A program made the position numbers and the translations under genes. A stretch of 64,000 nt of DNA from Embleya sp045207655 (GTDB lineage: Bacteria; Actinomycetota; Actinomycetes; Streptomycetales; Streptomycetaceae). Shown piece by piece: positions 42,515 through 52,179 of the stretch. The stretch is taken from contig NZ_CP108784.1 of NCBI RefSeq assembly GCF_045207655.1, forward strand, positions 5,828,001-5,892,000, given 5' to 3'. The notes below the pieces were generated by a model. It saw nothing but the letters and a program-made list of their open reading frames with translations, was not told the DNA's origin and did not search any database. How positions within the stretch are numbered: position 1 is the first letter of the stretch; each line of letters opens with the position of its first letter.

Positions 42515-44449
42515 GTGGCCGGCCGTATCCGTGAGGAAGACGTCAGGCGGGTCCGCGAGACGGCACGCATCGCGGAGATCGCCGAACAACACCTGCAACT
42601 CCGCAACGCGGGCGGAGGAAACTTCAAGGGGCTGTGCCCCTTCCACGACGAGAAGTCCCCGTCCTTCCAGGTCAGCCCGGCGAAGAACCTCTGGTACTGC
42701 TTCGGCTGCGGCGAGGGCGGCGACGTGCTCGACTTCGTCATGCGCCTGGACCACACCACGTTCTCGGAGACCGTGGAGCGACTCGCGCAGCAGTACGGCA
42801 TCGAGCTGCGCTACGAGGAGGGCGGCTACACCCCGGGTCGTCAGCAGGGCCGGCGCACCCGCCTGGTCGAGGCGCACAAGATCGCCGCGCGCTGGTTCGC
42901 CGACCAACTCGCCGGCCCCGAGGCGGAGACCGCCCGCCGCTTCCTCGCCGACCGCGGCTTCGAGCAGGACGCCGCCGAACACTTCTCGCTCGGGTACGCG
43001 CCCAAGGGCTGGGAGAACCTGGTGCGCTTCCTGCGCGGCAAGGGCTTCACCCCGCAGGAGATGCTGGAGGGCGGCCTGGCCAGCGAGGGTCGCAACGGTC
43101 CAATGGACCGCTTCCGGGGCCGGCTGATCTGGCCGATCCGCGACATCACCGGCGACGTGATCGGCTTCGGCGCGCGCAAGCTCTACGACGACGACAACGG
43201 CCCCAAATACCTCAACACCCCCGAGACGCCGATCTACAAGAAGTCCCAGGTGCTCTACGGACTGGACCTGGCCAAGAAGGAGATCGCCAAGTCCGGGCGG
43301 GCGGTCATCGTCGAGGGCTACACCGACGTGATGGCCTGCCACCTCGCCGGTGCCGGAACCGCGATCGCCACGTGCGGCACGTCCTTCGGCGACGAGCACA
43401 TCAAGGTGCTGCGCCGGCTGCTGATGGACTCCGGCGAGTTCCGCGGCGAGGTGATCTTCACCTTCGACGGCGACGCGGCGGGCCAAAAGGCCGCGCTGCG
43501 CGCGTTCGAGGAGGACCAGAAGTTCGTCACCCGCACCTTCGTCGCGGTCGAGCCGGGCGGTCTGGATCCGTGCGACCTGCGCCTGGAGAAGGGTGACGAG
43601 GCCGTGCTCGGCCTGATCGACGGGCGCGTCCCGCTCTTCGAGTTCGCCATCAAGAGCCGGATCGAGGGCCACGACCTGTCCACCGCCGAGGGCCGGGTGG
43701 CCGCGTTGGACGCCGCCGCGCCGGTCATCGCGGGCATCAAGGACCAGGCCCTGCGGCACACCTACGCGGTCCGGCTCGACTCGATGCTCGGCTTCCTGGA
43801 CGAGCGGTTCGTGGTCGGCCGGGTCGCCCAGATCAACCGGTGGCAGCGCGAGCGCGCCGCGCGCGGCGAACGCGGCGCGGGCCCGGGTCAGGCGCCCCCG
43901 CAGTCCGGCCGACCGGCCCAGGCCCCGCAACGACCCGCCGGCTTCCGGCCGGACCCGCGGGACATGTGTCAGGCCGTGCAGCGCGAGGTGCTCAAGCTCG
44001 CGCTACAGGCTCCCGAACTGGTGGCCCCGGCGTTCGACCACTACGAGGCCGACGAGTTCACCGCCCCGGCGTACGCGGCCGTCCGGGCCGCGATCGCGGC
44101 CGCCGGCGGCGTCTCCTGCGACCTCGCGCCGACCCCGAACTGGGTCGCCGAGGTGCGCGCCGCCGCACCCGACGACACCATCCGGCACATGGTCACCGAA
44201 CTGGCGGTGGAGAGCCTGCACCGCACCGCCGAACCGGACCGCGCCTACGCCGACGGCAACCTGGTCCGACTGCGGGTGTTCTCCGCCGAACGCCGGATCG
44301 CGGACGCCAAGTCCCGTCTGCTGCGCATCGATCCGGTCCGCGACGTGGACGCGTACGCGCTGGTCTGGCAGGAACTGACCACGCTGGAGACGTACAAGCG
44401 CGCGCTGGTCGACCGAGGCGCCGAGGCGCTGTACGCCCCCGGCGGCTGA
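42515..44449 (+). CDS. dnaG: DNA primase DnaG
   Basis: 644 residues from GTG 42515. It makes RNA primers at the replication fork. The CHC2 zinc finger (LCPFHDEKSPSF ... LWYCFGCGEGGDV), the catalytic core with RGRLIWPIRD and YLNTPETPIYKKS, the Toprim domain (VIVEGYTDVMAC, ITFDGD-type FTFDGDAAGQKA) and a DnaB-binding C-terminal helical domain are all there. A Gln/Pro/Gly-rich linker lies near residue 450-480. Confidence 0.97.
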   Translation: MAGRIREEDVRRVRETARIAEIAEQHLQLRNAGGGNFKGLCPFHDEKSPSFQVSPAKNLWYCFGCGEGGDVLDFVMRLDHTTFSETVERLAQQYGIELRYEEGGYTPGRQQGRRTRLVEAHKIAARWFADQLAGPEAETARRFLADRGFEQDAAEHFSLGYAPKGWENLVRFLRGKGFTPQEMLEGGLASEGRNGPMDRFRGRLIWPIRDITGDVIGFGARKLYDDDNGPKYLNTPETPIYKKSQVLYGLDLAKKEIAKSGRAVIVEGYTDVMACHLAGAGTAIATCGTSFGDEHIKVLRRLLMDSGEFRGEVIFTFDGDAAGQKAALRAFEEDQKFVTRTFVAVEPGGLDPCDLRLEKGDEAVLGLIDGRVPLFEFAIKSRIEGHDLSTAEGRVAALDAAAPVIAGIKDQALRHTYAVRLDSMLGFLDERFVVGRVAQINRWQRERAARGERGAGPGQAPPQSGRPAQAPQRPAGFRPDPRDMCQAVQREVLKLALQAPELVAPAFDHYEADEFTAPAYAAVRAAIAAAGGVSCDLAPTPNWVAEVRAAAPDDTIRHMVTELAVESLHRTAEPDRAYADGNLVRLRVFSAERRIADAKSRLLRIDPVRDVDAYALVWQELTTLETYKRALVDRGAEALYAPGG

Positions 44450-44588
44450 TCCGCCCGCCGCCCGCCGGCCGGAAACCGCCCCGACGGGACCGGCGCGCCA
44501 CGTCGATCGCCGCGATCGCCCGTGCGCCGGCGAGATTTCCGCGCCTGGCTCTCGGCTACAGGCCCCCTCGTACAGCAGACTGGGGAAG

Positions 44589-45770
<1,182 letters not shown>

Positions 45771-45811
45771 TCCCTACCATTCCGAGGTTCGTCTGCTGTC
45801 AGAATTCGCCC

Positions 45812-47284
45812 ATGCCGACAAGCCCGACACCCACCCTCGTCGCCGGGGTGCACTGCTCAGCGCGCCAGTTGCGCATCCTCGTCTGCGACGCCGCGACCGG
45901 TACGCCCCTGCGCCAGGGGCGCGCCGCGTACGCCGAGGGCGCCGCGACCACGCCCGGCGCGTGGCTGCGGGCCTTCGGCGAGGCCGCGGCGGGCGGCCTC
46001 CTCGACGGTGTGGCGGCGATCGGGGTGGCCGCGCAGAACCACGGCGCGGTCCCGTTGGACGCGCAGGGTGTGGTGCTCGGGCATCCGCTGCCCGGGGACG
46101 ACCTCGGAGCCTCCGGTGCCGCCGCGGACCTCGTGGACGCGCTGGGCGGGCCGGGGGCGTGGACGGCCGCGACCGGATCGGTGCCCGGTTCGTCGTCGGC
46201 GATCGCCCAACTGCGCCGATTCGCCCGGTTCGAACCCGACGCGGTCGCCCGGATCGCCTCCGTGCTGCTCCCGCACGACTGGGTCACCTGGCAACTGCTC
46301 GGCTGCCCGCCGGAGCCGGTCACCGACCGCGCGGACGCCTCGACGACCGGCTACTACGCCACTACCGGCGAGTGGCGCGAGGACCTGTTGCACCTGGCCA
46401 TCGGCCGGGTCCCGCGCACGCCGCTCGTGCTGCCGCCGGGCGGTGCCGCCGGGCGCACTCCCGAAGGTGTGCTGGTCTCCGCCGGCACCGGCGCCGAGGC
46501 GGCCCTGGCGCTGGGCGCCGGGTTGTCCGACGGCGACGTGGTGGTGGCGATCGGCACCACCGGCACCGCCTTCGCACCGCACCCGGTGTCGGTGGCCGAC
46601 CCGACCGGGGTGGTCGCGTCCTACGCGGACGCCACCGGGCGGTACCTGCCACTGGTGCGCACCCTCAACGCGGCCCGGGTGCTGCGCGGCACCGCGTCGA
46701 TGCTGGGCCTGGACGCCGAGGAGTTCGACCGGGTCGCGCTGGAGTCCACCCCGGGCGCCGCCGGACTGGTGCTGCTGCCCTACCTCGAAGGCGAGCAGAT
46801 CCCCGACCTGCCGCACGCGGCGGGCACGCTGACCGGGCTGCGCCGGGAGAGCATGACGCCGGCATCGCTCGCCCGGGCGTCGGTGGAGGGGATGTTGTGC
46901 GGCATCTCGGACGCGTTGGACGTGCTGCGCGATCGGGACGTGGCGGTGGACCGGGTGGTGCTGGTCGGCCCGGGCGCGCGCTCGGCCGCGGTGGCCACGA
47001 TCGCGCCGGCGCTGCTCGGGTTGCCGACGGCGGTGCCCGCGGCGGCGCTCGCCGGGCGCTACGTGGCCCAGGGCGCGGCCCGGCAGGCCGCGTGGGCGCT
47101 GTTCGGCGTGCTCCCGGCGTGGCCCTCGGGGGTGGGCGCGTTCCCGGAACCGGGCGAGGAGGAACTGGCGCTCGGCGACGCGGTCCGGGCGCAGTACCGC
47201 GAGGTGCGTGATCGACTGCACCCGGGCGCGGTGGCGCCGCCGCGCGAGGGCGCGGACGCGGGTGGGCGCCACCGCCGGGGGTGA
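45812..47284 (+). CDS. FGGY-family carbohydrate kinase homologue lacking catalytic residues
   Basis: 490 residues from ATG 45812. The fold and length are those of xylulokinase-type FGGY kinases, with MHG-like QNHGAV, WVTWQLLG and GDVVVAIGTTGTAF segments. But the phosphate-loop aspartate of the opening GVDxS motif is His14 (AGVHCSARQ), and the catalytic base Asp of the GTGDN motif is Ala228 (GTGAEAALALG). The usual WND substrate motif reads PLPGDD. It may therefore bind sugar or ATP without phosphorylation, or be a diverged enzyme. It follows the sigma factor gene after 41 bases and ends in a strong hairpin. Confidence 0.8.
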   Translation: MPTSPTPTLVAGVHCSARQLRILVCDAATGTPLRQGRAAYAEGAATTPGAWLRAFGEAAAGGLLDGVAAIGVAAQNHGAVPLDAQGVVLGHPLPGDDLGASGAAADLVDALGGPGAWTAATGSVPGSSSAIAQLRRFARFEPDAVARIASVLLPHDWVTWQLLGCPPEPVTDRADASTTGYYATTGEWREDLLHLAIGRVPRTPLVLPPGGAAGRTPEGVLVSAGTGAEAALALGAGLSDGDVVVAIGTTGTAFAPHPVSVADPTGVVASYADATGRYLPLVRTLNAARVLRGTASMLGLDAEEFDRVALESTPGAAGLVLLPYLEGEQIPDLPHAAGTLTGLRRESMTPASLARASVEGMLCGISDALDVLRDRDVAVDRVVLVGPGARSAAVATIAPALLGLPTAVPAAALAGRYVAQGAARQAAWALFGVLPAWPSGVGAFPEPGEEELALGDAVRAQYREVRDRLHPGAVAPPREGADAGGRHRRG

Positions 47285-47292
47285 TCGGCCGG

Positions 47293-47323
47293 GGCGCCGG
47301 CCGACGGATGCTCGGCCGGCGCC
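47293..47323 (+). terminator. Terminator after the FGGY-like gene
   Basis: GGCGCCGGCCGA (47293-47304) and TCGGCCGGCGCC (47312-47323) form a perfect 12-bp stem with a 7-base loop, eight bases after the stop. Confidence 0.75.
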
Positions 47324-47430
47324 GTACGGGCCCGATCCGCGGCCCCGCTCGACCGATGCCACCGGCCGTCGCGGGAGCCACGGGTACTGCGGGGACGCGG
47401 GTGCTTCCCCGCGTCGGGTGCCTGCGAGTA

Positions 47431-47730
47431 CTACAGCCCCTGTCCGTAGCGCGGCGGTGTCACCGACGTGCCGTTCGCGCCGTGCCGGCCGAACCGGTCC
47501 GGCAGGTGCCGGCCCACCCGCTCGGGCAGGTGCTCGCCGATCGCCCGGCCGGCCTTGACGCCGGCCCCGCGGCCGAGTTCGGCCGCCGCGTGCCCGGCCT
47601 TCTGGGCGGGCGGGCTGCCCGCCACCGTGCCGGACAACTTCCGGATCTGCTCGTACCGCTCACGCCCGGCCTTCGCCCCCAGCACGTAGCCGATGGCGAG
47701 GCCGGTGACGAAGGTGAGCTTGTTGATCAT
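47431..47730 (-). CDS. YtxH-like small membrane-associated protein
   Basis: 99 residues from ATG 47730 (AGGACACC upstream on the minus strand). It opens with a Gly-rich hydrophobic segment, LTFVTGLAIGYVLGAKAGRERYEQIRKL, typical of YtxH-like proteins of actinomycetes, followed by a helical Ala/Lys part and a basic tail. Function unknown; homologues are often stress-linked. It converges with the FGGY-like gene. Confidence 0.85.
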   Translation of the reverse strand: MINKLTFVTGLAIGYVLGAKAGRERYEQIRKLSGTVAGSPPAQKAGHAAAELGRGAGVKAGRAIGEHLPERVGRHLPDRFGRHGANGTSVTPPRYGQGL

Positions 47731-47892
47731 GGTGTCCTCCGCGGTCGTGTGTCCCGCCCGTGCACGTCAGCGCCTACCCGGGCGCGGTGCGTAGGCAACC
47801 TGTGAGGTCCTACCGGAAAAACCCTGGTGCGGGCCACCCCTCGGAATGCGCTAATGTATTCCACGCAGCGACCGCCGAACGGTCCGACGCAA

Positions 47893-47965
47893 TCCCGCAT
47901 AGCTCAATTGGCAGAGCAGCCGGCTGTTAACCGGCAGGTTATTGGTTCGAGTCCAATTGCGGGAG
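47893..47965 (+). tRNA. tRNA-Asn (anticodon GTT)
   Basis: 73 bases folding as a full cloverleaf: acceptor TCCCGCA/TGCGGGA, D arm GCTC...GAGC, anticodon stem GCCGG/CCGGC with loop CTGTTAA (GTT), T arm ATTGG-TTCGAGT-CCAAT, discriminator G. CCA is not encoded. A very strong palindrome follows at 47971. Confidence 0.97.
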
Positions 47966-47970
47966 CCACC

Positions 47971-48006
47971 GGAAGCGCCCACCAGGTTCACCTGGTGGGC
48001 GCTTCC
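47971..48006. terminator. Perfect palindrome after tRNA-Asn
   Basis: Seventeen bases GGAAGCGCCCACCAGGT and their exact complement separated by two bases, between the tRNA and the convergent SnoaL-like gene. Serves as terminator for both. Confidence 0.85.
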
Positions 48007-48022
48007 GCGTTGCCCGGCCGGG

Positions 48023-48559
48023 CTACTCGCTCCCGGTGCGGGCCCAGAACTCGCGCCACGACGCCCACGCCTGGGGCAGCTCCGCCTCGGTGATCATCGG
48101 GTTGTTCGGGAAGTGGAAGCGGTCGGGCACGGCCAACGGGTGCTCCAGCACGTCGGCCGCGTAGAAGACGCTCGGCTTGCGGCTGCGGAAGTACCACCGC
48201 CCGTCCCGCCGTTCGTAGCGGTCCCGGTAGATCATCGGCATCACCACCCACAGGTCGCCCACCTCGTGCTCGGGGCGGCAGTACACGACGCCCGTGGCGT
48301 GGTCCCGGTCCACCAGGTCGATCACGTGGTTCCCGATCAGGTGAAAGGTGATCCCGTACGGGCGCAGCACCGGGTCGAACCACCGGGCCAGCGCGTCCCG
48401 GCCGACCCCGCCGTCACCCGTGCGGACGTCGTCCACGAACAGCGCGGCCAGCGCCGGCACGTCCCGACCGTCCAGGGCGAGCGCGTAGCGGGCGGCGAGT
48501 TGGCGGATCTGCTCGTGCGCCTCCAGGCGATCGAGCCGGGTGGTGATCGGGTCCGACAT
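48023..48559 (-). CDS. SnoaL-like (NTF2-fold) protein
   Basis: 178 residues from ATG 48559. The NTF2/SnoaL_4 pattern is clear: an N-terminal helix pair (RLDRLEAHEQIRQLAARYALALDGRDVPALAALFVDD in parts) and beta strands ending in WYFRSRKPSVFY. Such proteins include ketosteroid isomerase-like enzymes, hydroxylating dioxygenase small subunits and polyketide cyclases; the length and the RYERRDGRWYFRSR ending suit the group annotated as nuclear transport factor 2 family. It diverges from a flavin monooxygenase gene across a TetR-type operator, so the two may act on one aromatic or terpenoid substrate. Confidence 0.85.
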   Translation of the reverse strand: MSDPITTRLDRLEAHEQIRQLAARYALALDGRDVPALAALFVDDVRTGDGGVGRDALARWFDPVLRPYGITFHLIGNHVIDLVDRDHATGVVYCRPEHEVGDLWVVMPMIYRDRYERRDGRWYFRSRKPSVFYAADVLEHPLAVPDRFHFPNNPMITEAELPQAWASWREFWARTGSE

Positions 48560-48573
48560 GCTGCCTCCGTAAG

Positions 48574-48588
48574 CTGACGGTCAGTCAG
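48574..48588. promoter_or_regulatory. TetR-type operator-like inverted repeat
   Basis: CTGAC-GGTCA-GTCAG, also containing the palindrome TGACGGTCA, in the 107-base divergent region. Same arms and spacing as at 14839-14853. Expected target of a TetR-family repressor not encoded here. Confidence 0.55.
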
Positions 48589-48666
48589 ATATCACCGTGT
48601 CAGATGCCCGGCCGGGACGATGCCCCGGGTCCGCGCGTTCGGCACCCACCCGTGGGGAGCGGTCGC

Positions 48667-49641
48667 ATGGTCGACGTCGGCATCTACCTGGACCTGCGCA
48701 ACCCGGTCGAGTGGCGGCAGGATTGGGCCCGGCTGTACGCGTTCACGCTGGAGTTGTGCGAGGAGGCGGACCGGCTCGGAGTGCACTCGATCTGGACCAC
48801 CGAGCACCACGGCTTCGACGACGGCTACCTCAGCCAGCCGCTCACCCTGGCCGCCGCGATCGCCGCCCGCACGAAGCGGGCCCGGATCGGCACCGGCGTC
48901 ACGATCGCGCCGCTGCGGCACCCGGCGCACCTGGCCGAGGAAGCCGCGATCGTGGACCTGGTCAGCGGCGGCCGGCTGGAACTGGGCATCGGCACCGGTT
49001 ACCGGAAGCCCGAATACGACCTGTTCGACCGGTCCGACCTGATCGCGACCCGGTTCTCGGCCACCGACGCGAGCGCGCGCGAGATCCGCAGATTGTGGGA
49101 GAGCGGGACGGTCACGCCGGGGCCGGTCCAGGGCCGGCCGCGGATCTGGCTCGGCTACCAGGGGCCGCAGGGCGCGCGGCGGGCCGGGCTGCTGGGCGAA
49201 TCGCTGCTGACCGCGAATCCGGCGATGGCCGCGCCGTACCTGGACGGACTGCGCGAGGCGGGCCACGACCCGGCCGGCGCCCGGATGGCCGGGCTGCTGA
49301 ACGGATGGATCACCGAGGACCCCGAGCGGGACTGGCCCGTGGTCTCCCGACACCTGGCGCACCAGTGGGACGGCTATCACCGGTACGCGGTCGAGGGCAC
49401 CGACGCCGCTCCGCCGCGTGCGATCGATCCGGACCGGTGGCGGGCACGCGGACTGTCCGCCGCGCCGGGCCACTTCCTGCACGCGACGCCCGAGGACGCG
49501 GCCCGGGAGATCCGGGCGTACGTGGCCGATACGCCGATCGAGACGGTGTGGTTCTTCGCGTCGTTGAGCGGCATGGACGAGGAGATGGCGCGCGCACACG
49601 TGACGACGCTGTGCTCGCGACTGGCGCCGCTGGTGGCGTGA
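48667..49641 (+). CDS. LLM-class flavin-dependent oxidoreductase
   Basis: 324 residues from ATG 48667 (GGGGAG upstream). Luciferase-like TIM-barrel monooxygenase using reduced flavin: DVGIYLDLRNPVEWRQDW opening, SIWTTEHHGFDDGYLSQPL with the active-site His pair, TGVTIAPLRHPAHLAEEAAIVDLVSGGRLELGIGTGY (in parts) and a C-terminal IETVWFFASLSGMDEE. The DAPDR-type lengths fit alkanal or F420-related members; cofactor cannot be settled by eye. Divergently transcribed from the SnoaL-like gene. Confidence 0.9.
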   Translation: MVDVGIYLDLRNPVEWRQDWARLYAFTLELCEEADRLGVHSIWTTEHHGFDDGYLSQPLTLAAAIAARTKRARIGTGVTIAPLRHPAHLAEEAAIVDLVSGGRLELGIGTGYRKPEYDLFDRSDLIATRFSATDASAREIRRLWESGTVTPGPVQGRPRIWLGYQGPQGARRAGLLGESLLTANPAMAAPYLDGLREAGHDPAGARMAGLLNGWITEDPERDWPVVSRHLAHQWDGYHRYAVEGTDAAPPRAIDPDRWRARGLSAAPGHFLHATPEDAAREIRAYVADTPIETVWFFASLSGMDEEMARAHVTTLCSRLAPLVA

Positions 49642-49696
49642 TTCGGGCGCCGACCCCCGGGGCCGGCCGGAACGGCGCGGCGCGGGCGCTCCCGAC

Positions 49697-49731
49697 CGCC
49701 GCCCGGGCGCGTGGGCACGGGTCGGGCGGCG
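49697..49731. terminator. Hairpin between convergent oxidoreductase genes
   Basis: CGCCGCCCG and CGGGCGGCG, 9-bp stem with a 17-base loop, between the ends of the LLM gene and the quinone-reductase-like gene. Confidence 0.5.
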
Positions 49732-49766
49732 TTCGGGCGAGGTCGGCGGGAGGCGCCCCGCCGGGA

Positions 49767-50711
49767 CTACGGGATGATCACCGTCTTGCCCCGGGCGCCG
49801 CCGAGGCGGCTGCGGGCGATGGCGGTGGGAGCGTCGCTCAGCGGCAGGCGGGCCTCGATCGGCACGGTGATCCGGTGCCCGCGCAGTTCGTCGGCGAGCC
49901 GGTCGTACAGCTCCGCGGTGGACTTCTGGTCGTGGTTGATCGCCTCGATCCCGCGCTCGGCCAATTCCCCTGCGTCGGCCACGAACTGGGTGGTCAGCGC
50001 CACTCCGCCGTCCCGGATCAGCCGGGCGTAGGCGGCGAAGTCGGTCGCGTCGGAGACCAGGTCGACCAGCGCGTCCACGCCGTCGGGATAGTCCGAGCGC
50101 ACCTTGTCCGCGACGATCCCGCCGGTCGCGTCGTAGGTCTGGGCGGCGCCGAGCGCGCCCATCTTCGACGCGCCGACGCCCCGGGTGACCGCGAGCACCC
50201 GGACGTCGCGCGCCGCCGCGAGCTGGGTCAGGAAGGTGCCGACGCCGCCTGCCGCGCCGACCAGCAGGAGGGTCTGACCGGCGCGCACGCCACCCGCCTC
50301 CAGCAGGCCCAGCGCGGTGCCCGCGGCGGTGGGCAGCGTGGCGGCCTGGGCCGGGTCCAGATCGGCGGCGGAGGCGATCAGACCGGTCGAGGGCACGGTC
50401 AGGAACTCGGCGTACGCGCCGACCGCGCCGACCGGCGCGCGCAGCGCCGAGCCGAACACCTTGTCGCCGACCGAGAACCGGACCGCGTCCGAACCGGCGT
50501 CCACGACCGTGCCCGCGAAGTCCACCCCGAGCACGAGCGGGAACGAGTGCTTCATCGACTCGGCGAGCATGCCGTCCGCGACCTTCCAGTCGAACGGATT
50601 GACGGCCGCCGCCGCGACCTCGACCAACAGCTCACCCCTGGCGGGGGTGGGTTTCGAGACGTCGACGACCTTGGGGTCGCCTCCGAACTCGTTCACGGCG
50701 ACAGCGCGCAT
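49767..50711 (-). CDS. NADP-dependent quinone-oxidoreductase-like MDR enzyme
   Basis: 314 residues from ATG 50711 (GAGGAGAG nine bases upstream on the minus strand). Medium-chain dehydrogenase/reductase without zinc ligands: GroES-like N-terminal domain (RAVAVNEFGGDPKVVDV, PFDWKVADG, GVDFAGTVVDAG) and Rossmann domain (LLLVGAAGGVGTFLTQLA). The ending LGGARGKTVIIP is typical of zeta-crystallin/QOR-like enzymes that reduce quinones or enals with NADPH. Monocistronic as far as can be seen. Confidence 0.92.
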   Translation of the reverse strand: MRAVAVNEFGGDPKVVDVSKPTPARGELLVEVAAAAVNPFDWKVADGMLAESMKHSFPLVLGVDFAGTVVDAGSDAVRFSVGDKVFGSALRAPVGAVGAYAEFLTVPSTGLIASAADLDPAQAATLPTAAGTALGLLEAGGVRAGQTLLLVGAAGGVGTFLTQLAAARDVRVLAVTRGVGASKMGALGAAQTYDATGGIVADKVRSDYPDGVDALVDLVSDATDFAAYARLIRDGGVALTTQFVADAGELAERGIEAINHDQKSTAELYDRLADELRGHRITVPIEARLPLSDAPTAIARSRLGGARGKTVIIP

Positions 50712-50969
50712 GGTGGTTCTCTCCTCGCACGAACTCCAACGATGACCGGGATCACCCGAGTGACCGCGCGCGGCGCGTCGTAAACGACCGGCGGGCATGG
50801 GCGGCCCGGACCCGACGGCGCGATGCGGCGCACGCGGCCTCGACCCGATCGAGCGATGAGATGCGAACACTTTCGGGCAGGATGAGACAACGCTCGTGAG
50901 GATCCCCCCAAGCGTTGGTCGCGCCTGACCGGTTATGCTGCGTCAGGCTGTCCGGCAGCGGACGGCACG

Positions 50970-51043
50970 GGGGCGGTAGCTCAGCTGGTTAGAGCAGGGG
51001 ACTCATAATCCCTTGGCCGTGGGTTCGAGTCCCACCCGCCCCA
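50970..51043 (+). tRNA. tRNA with CAT anticodon (Met elongator or Ile2)
   Basis: 74 bases, cloverleaf complete: acceptor GGGGCGG/CCGCCCC, D arm GCTC...GAGC, anticodon loop CTCATAA (CAT), T arm GTGGG-TTCGAGT-CCCAC, discriminator A. The anticodon arm GGACTCATAATCC-CTTGG resembles lysidine-modified tRNA-Ile2 of other bacteria more than elongator Met, so its identity is open. Confidence 0.93.
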
Positions 51044-51210
51044 CCCGTTCAGGTCGGCGTCTCGCTGTGCGTGTCCCACTCGTATGTCTCGATCGTATGC
51101 TTTCGTCGCTTGGCTTCGTCGCTGTGTGTCGTCGAGCGACTCTTTTCCGTAGTCGAGTGAGAGCTTAGCGGTCCCAGTGGGGATTCCGGGAGGGAAATCA
51201 CTCGTACGGG

Positions 51211-52179
51211 CTATCCCCATGTATATCCCTGGCGTGACGTGACCTCGGCCAGCGTGCGCTGACCCGCCACGCTCGGGTGGAACCAGTCCCAGTGGCTGAC
51301 GTCGTTCTTGCCGAAGCGCTGGGTGTTCACCACACCGCCGTCGTAGCGGCAGTTGGACCAGGTCGAACACACCTCGCGCAGCTTGGCGTTGAAGGCGGTC
51401 ACCCGGTCGCGCACCCGCTGCCGGCGATCCAGCGCGGCGGGCTTGGCCGATTGCGGATCCTCCAGCATCGACTGGCACACGTTCGCCATCGACCACACCG
51501 CGCGGGCCATCATCTCGTCGTGACCGGTCTCCCACATGCGACCCAGGTCCGGCACGCTGACCACCAGGACGCGCGTGCGCGGCAGACCCTCGCGCAGCAC
51601 GTCCAGCGCGTCGCGGAACTGGCTCTCGAACGTGCCCGGCGAGGTCATCTCGGCCTCGGAGCGCCGGCACGCGTCGTTGGCGCCCATCAGGATCGTGACG
51701 TACTCGGCCCGCTCCTGGACCGCCTTGCGGGCCTGGCCGGCCAGATCCGACATCCGGGCGCCGGTCTCGGCGTTGTTGAACACGGCGTCCGCGGACAGTC
51801 CCAGCCGCTTGGCGTGACTGTTCACGTCGGCCGAGGTGCCGGTGGCCCACGACTTCTCCGGGCAGTCCTGGAGCGGTGAGCACGTGTCGAAGCCGCGTGT
51901 GATCGAGTCGCCCAGGGCCGCCATCGAGCGCGGTCGGGGCGGTGTGGTCGCGGTCGCCGGCGCGTCCGGCGTCGGGGTGACCGCCTTCCCGTTGGGCTGT
52001 TCGGCCGAGGTCGGGTTGCCGGGTTTCCCGGTTTGCCTTCCGCTCGGCTCGGCCGCCGGCTTACCGCCGACCGCGGCCGGGGCGGCGTCGCCGCCACCCG
52101 AGTCGTTGCACGAGGACAATGCCAACAGCGTCGCGACCATCGTCGCGGTGACCACCCCTACTCGTCGTTTCCCGCCCAC
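51211..52179 (-). CDS. SGNH/GDSL-family hydrolase lipoprotein
   Basis: 322 residues from GTG 52179, selected because GGGAGGGG precedes it by five bases and the product begins with a lipoprotein signal (GKRRVGVVTATMVATLLAL, lipobox LSSC). A 60-residue Pro/Thr/Gly linker leads to the SGNH domain: block I ALGDSITRGF, Gly in block II, GANDACR in block III and DWFHPSVAGQ with the catalytic Asp and His in block V. An extracellular esterase or lipase-like enzyme tethered to the membrane. Six cysteines suggest disulfides. Substrate unknown. Confidence 0.92.
   Translation of the reverse strand: MGGKRRVGVVTATMVATLLALSSCNDSGGGDAAPAAVGGKPAAEPSGRQTGKPGNPTSAEQPNGKAVTPTPDAPATATTPPRPRSMAALGDSITRGFDTCSPLQDCPEKSWATGTSADVNSHAKRLGLSADAVFNNAETGARMSDLAGQARKAVQERAEYVTILMGANDACRRSEAEMTSPGTFESQFRDALDVLREGLPRTRVLVVSVPDLGRMWETGHDEMMARAVWSMANVCQSMLEDPQSAKPAALDRRQRVRDRVTAFNAKLREVCSTWSNCRYDGGVVNTQRFGKNDVSHWDWFHPSVAGQRTLAEVTSRQGYTWG

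Noticed and set aside
47827..48093. Short plus-strand frame across tRNA-Asn
   Set aside because: It reads through the tRNA and the terminator palindrome; not a gene.
50981..51883. Minus-strand frame ending in WDSNPRPRDYESPALTS
   Set aside because: That peptide is simply the reverse translation of the CAT tRNA and recurs as an artefact in many annotations. The rest overlaps the SGNH gene in a wrong frame.
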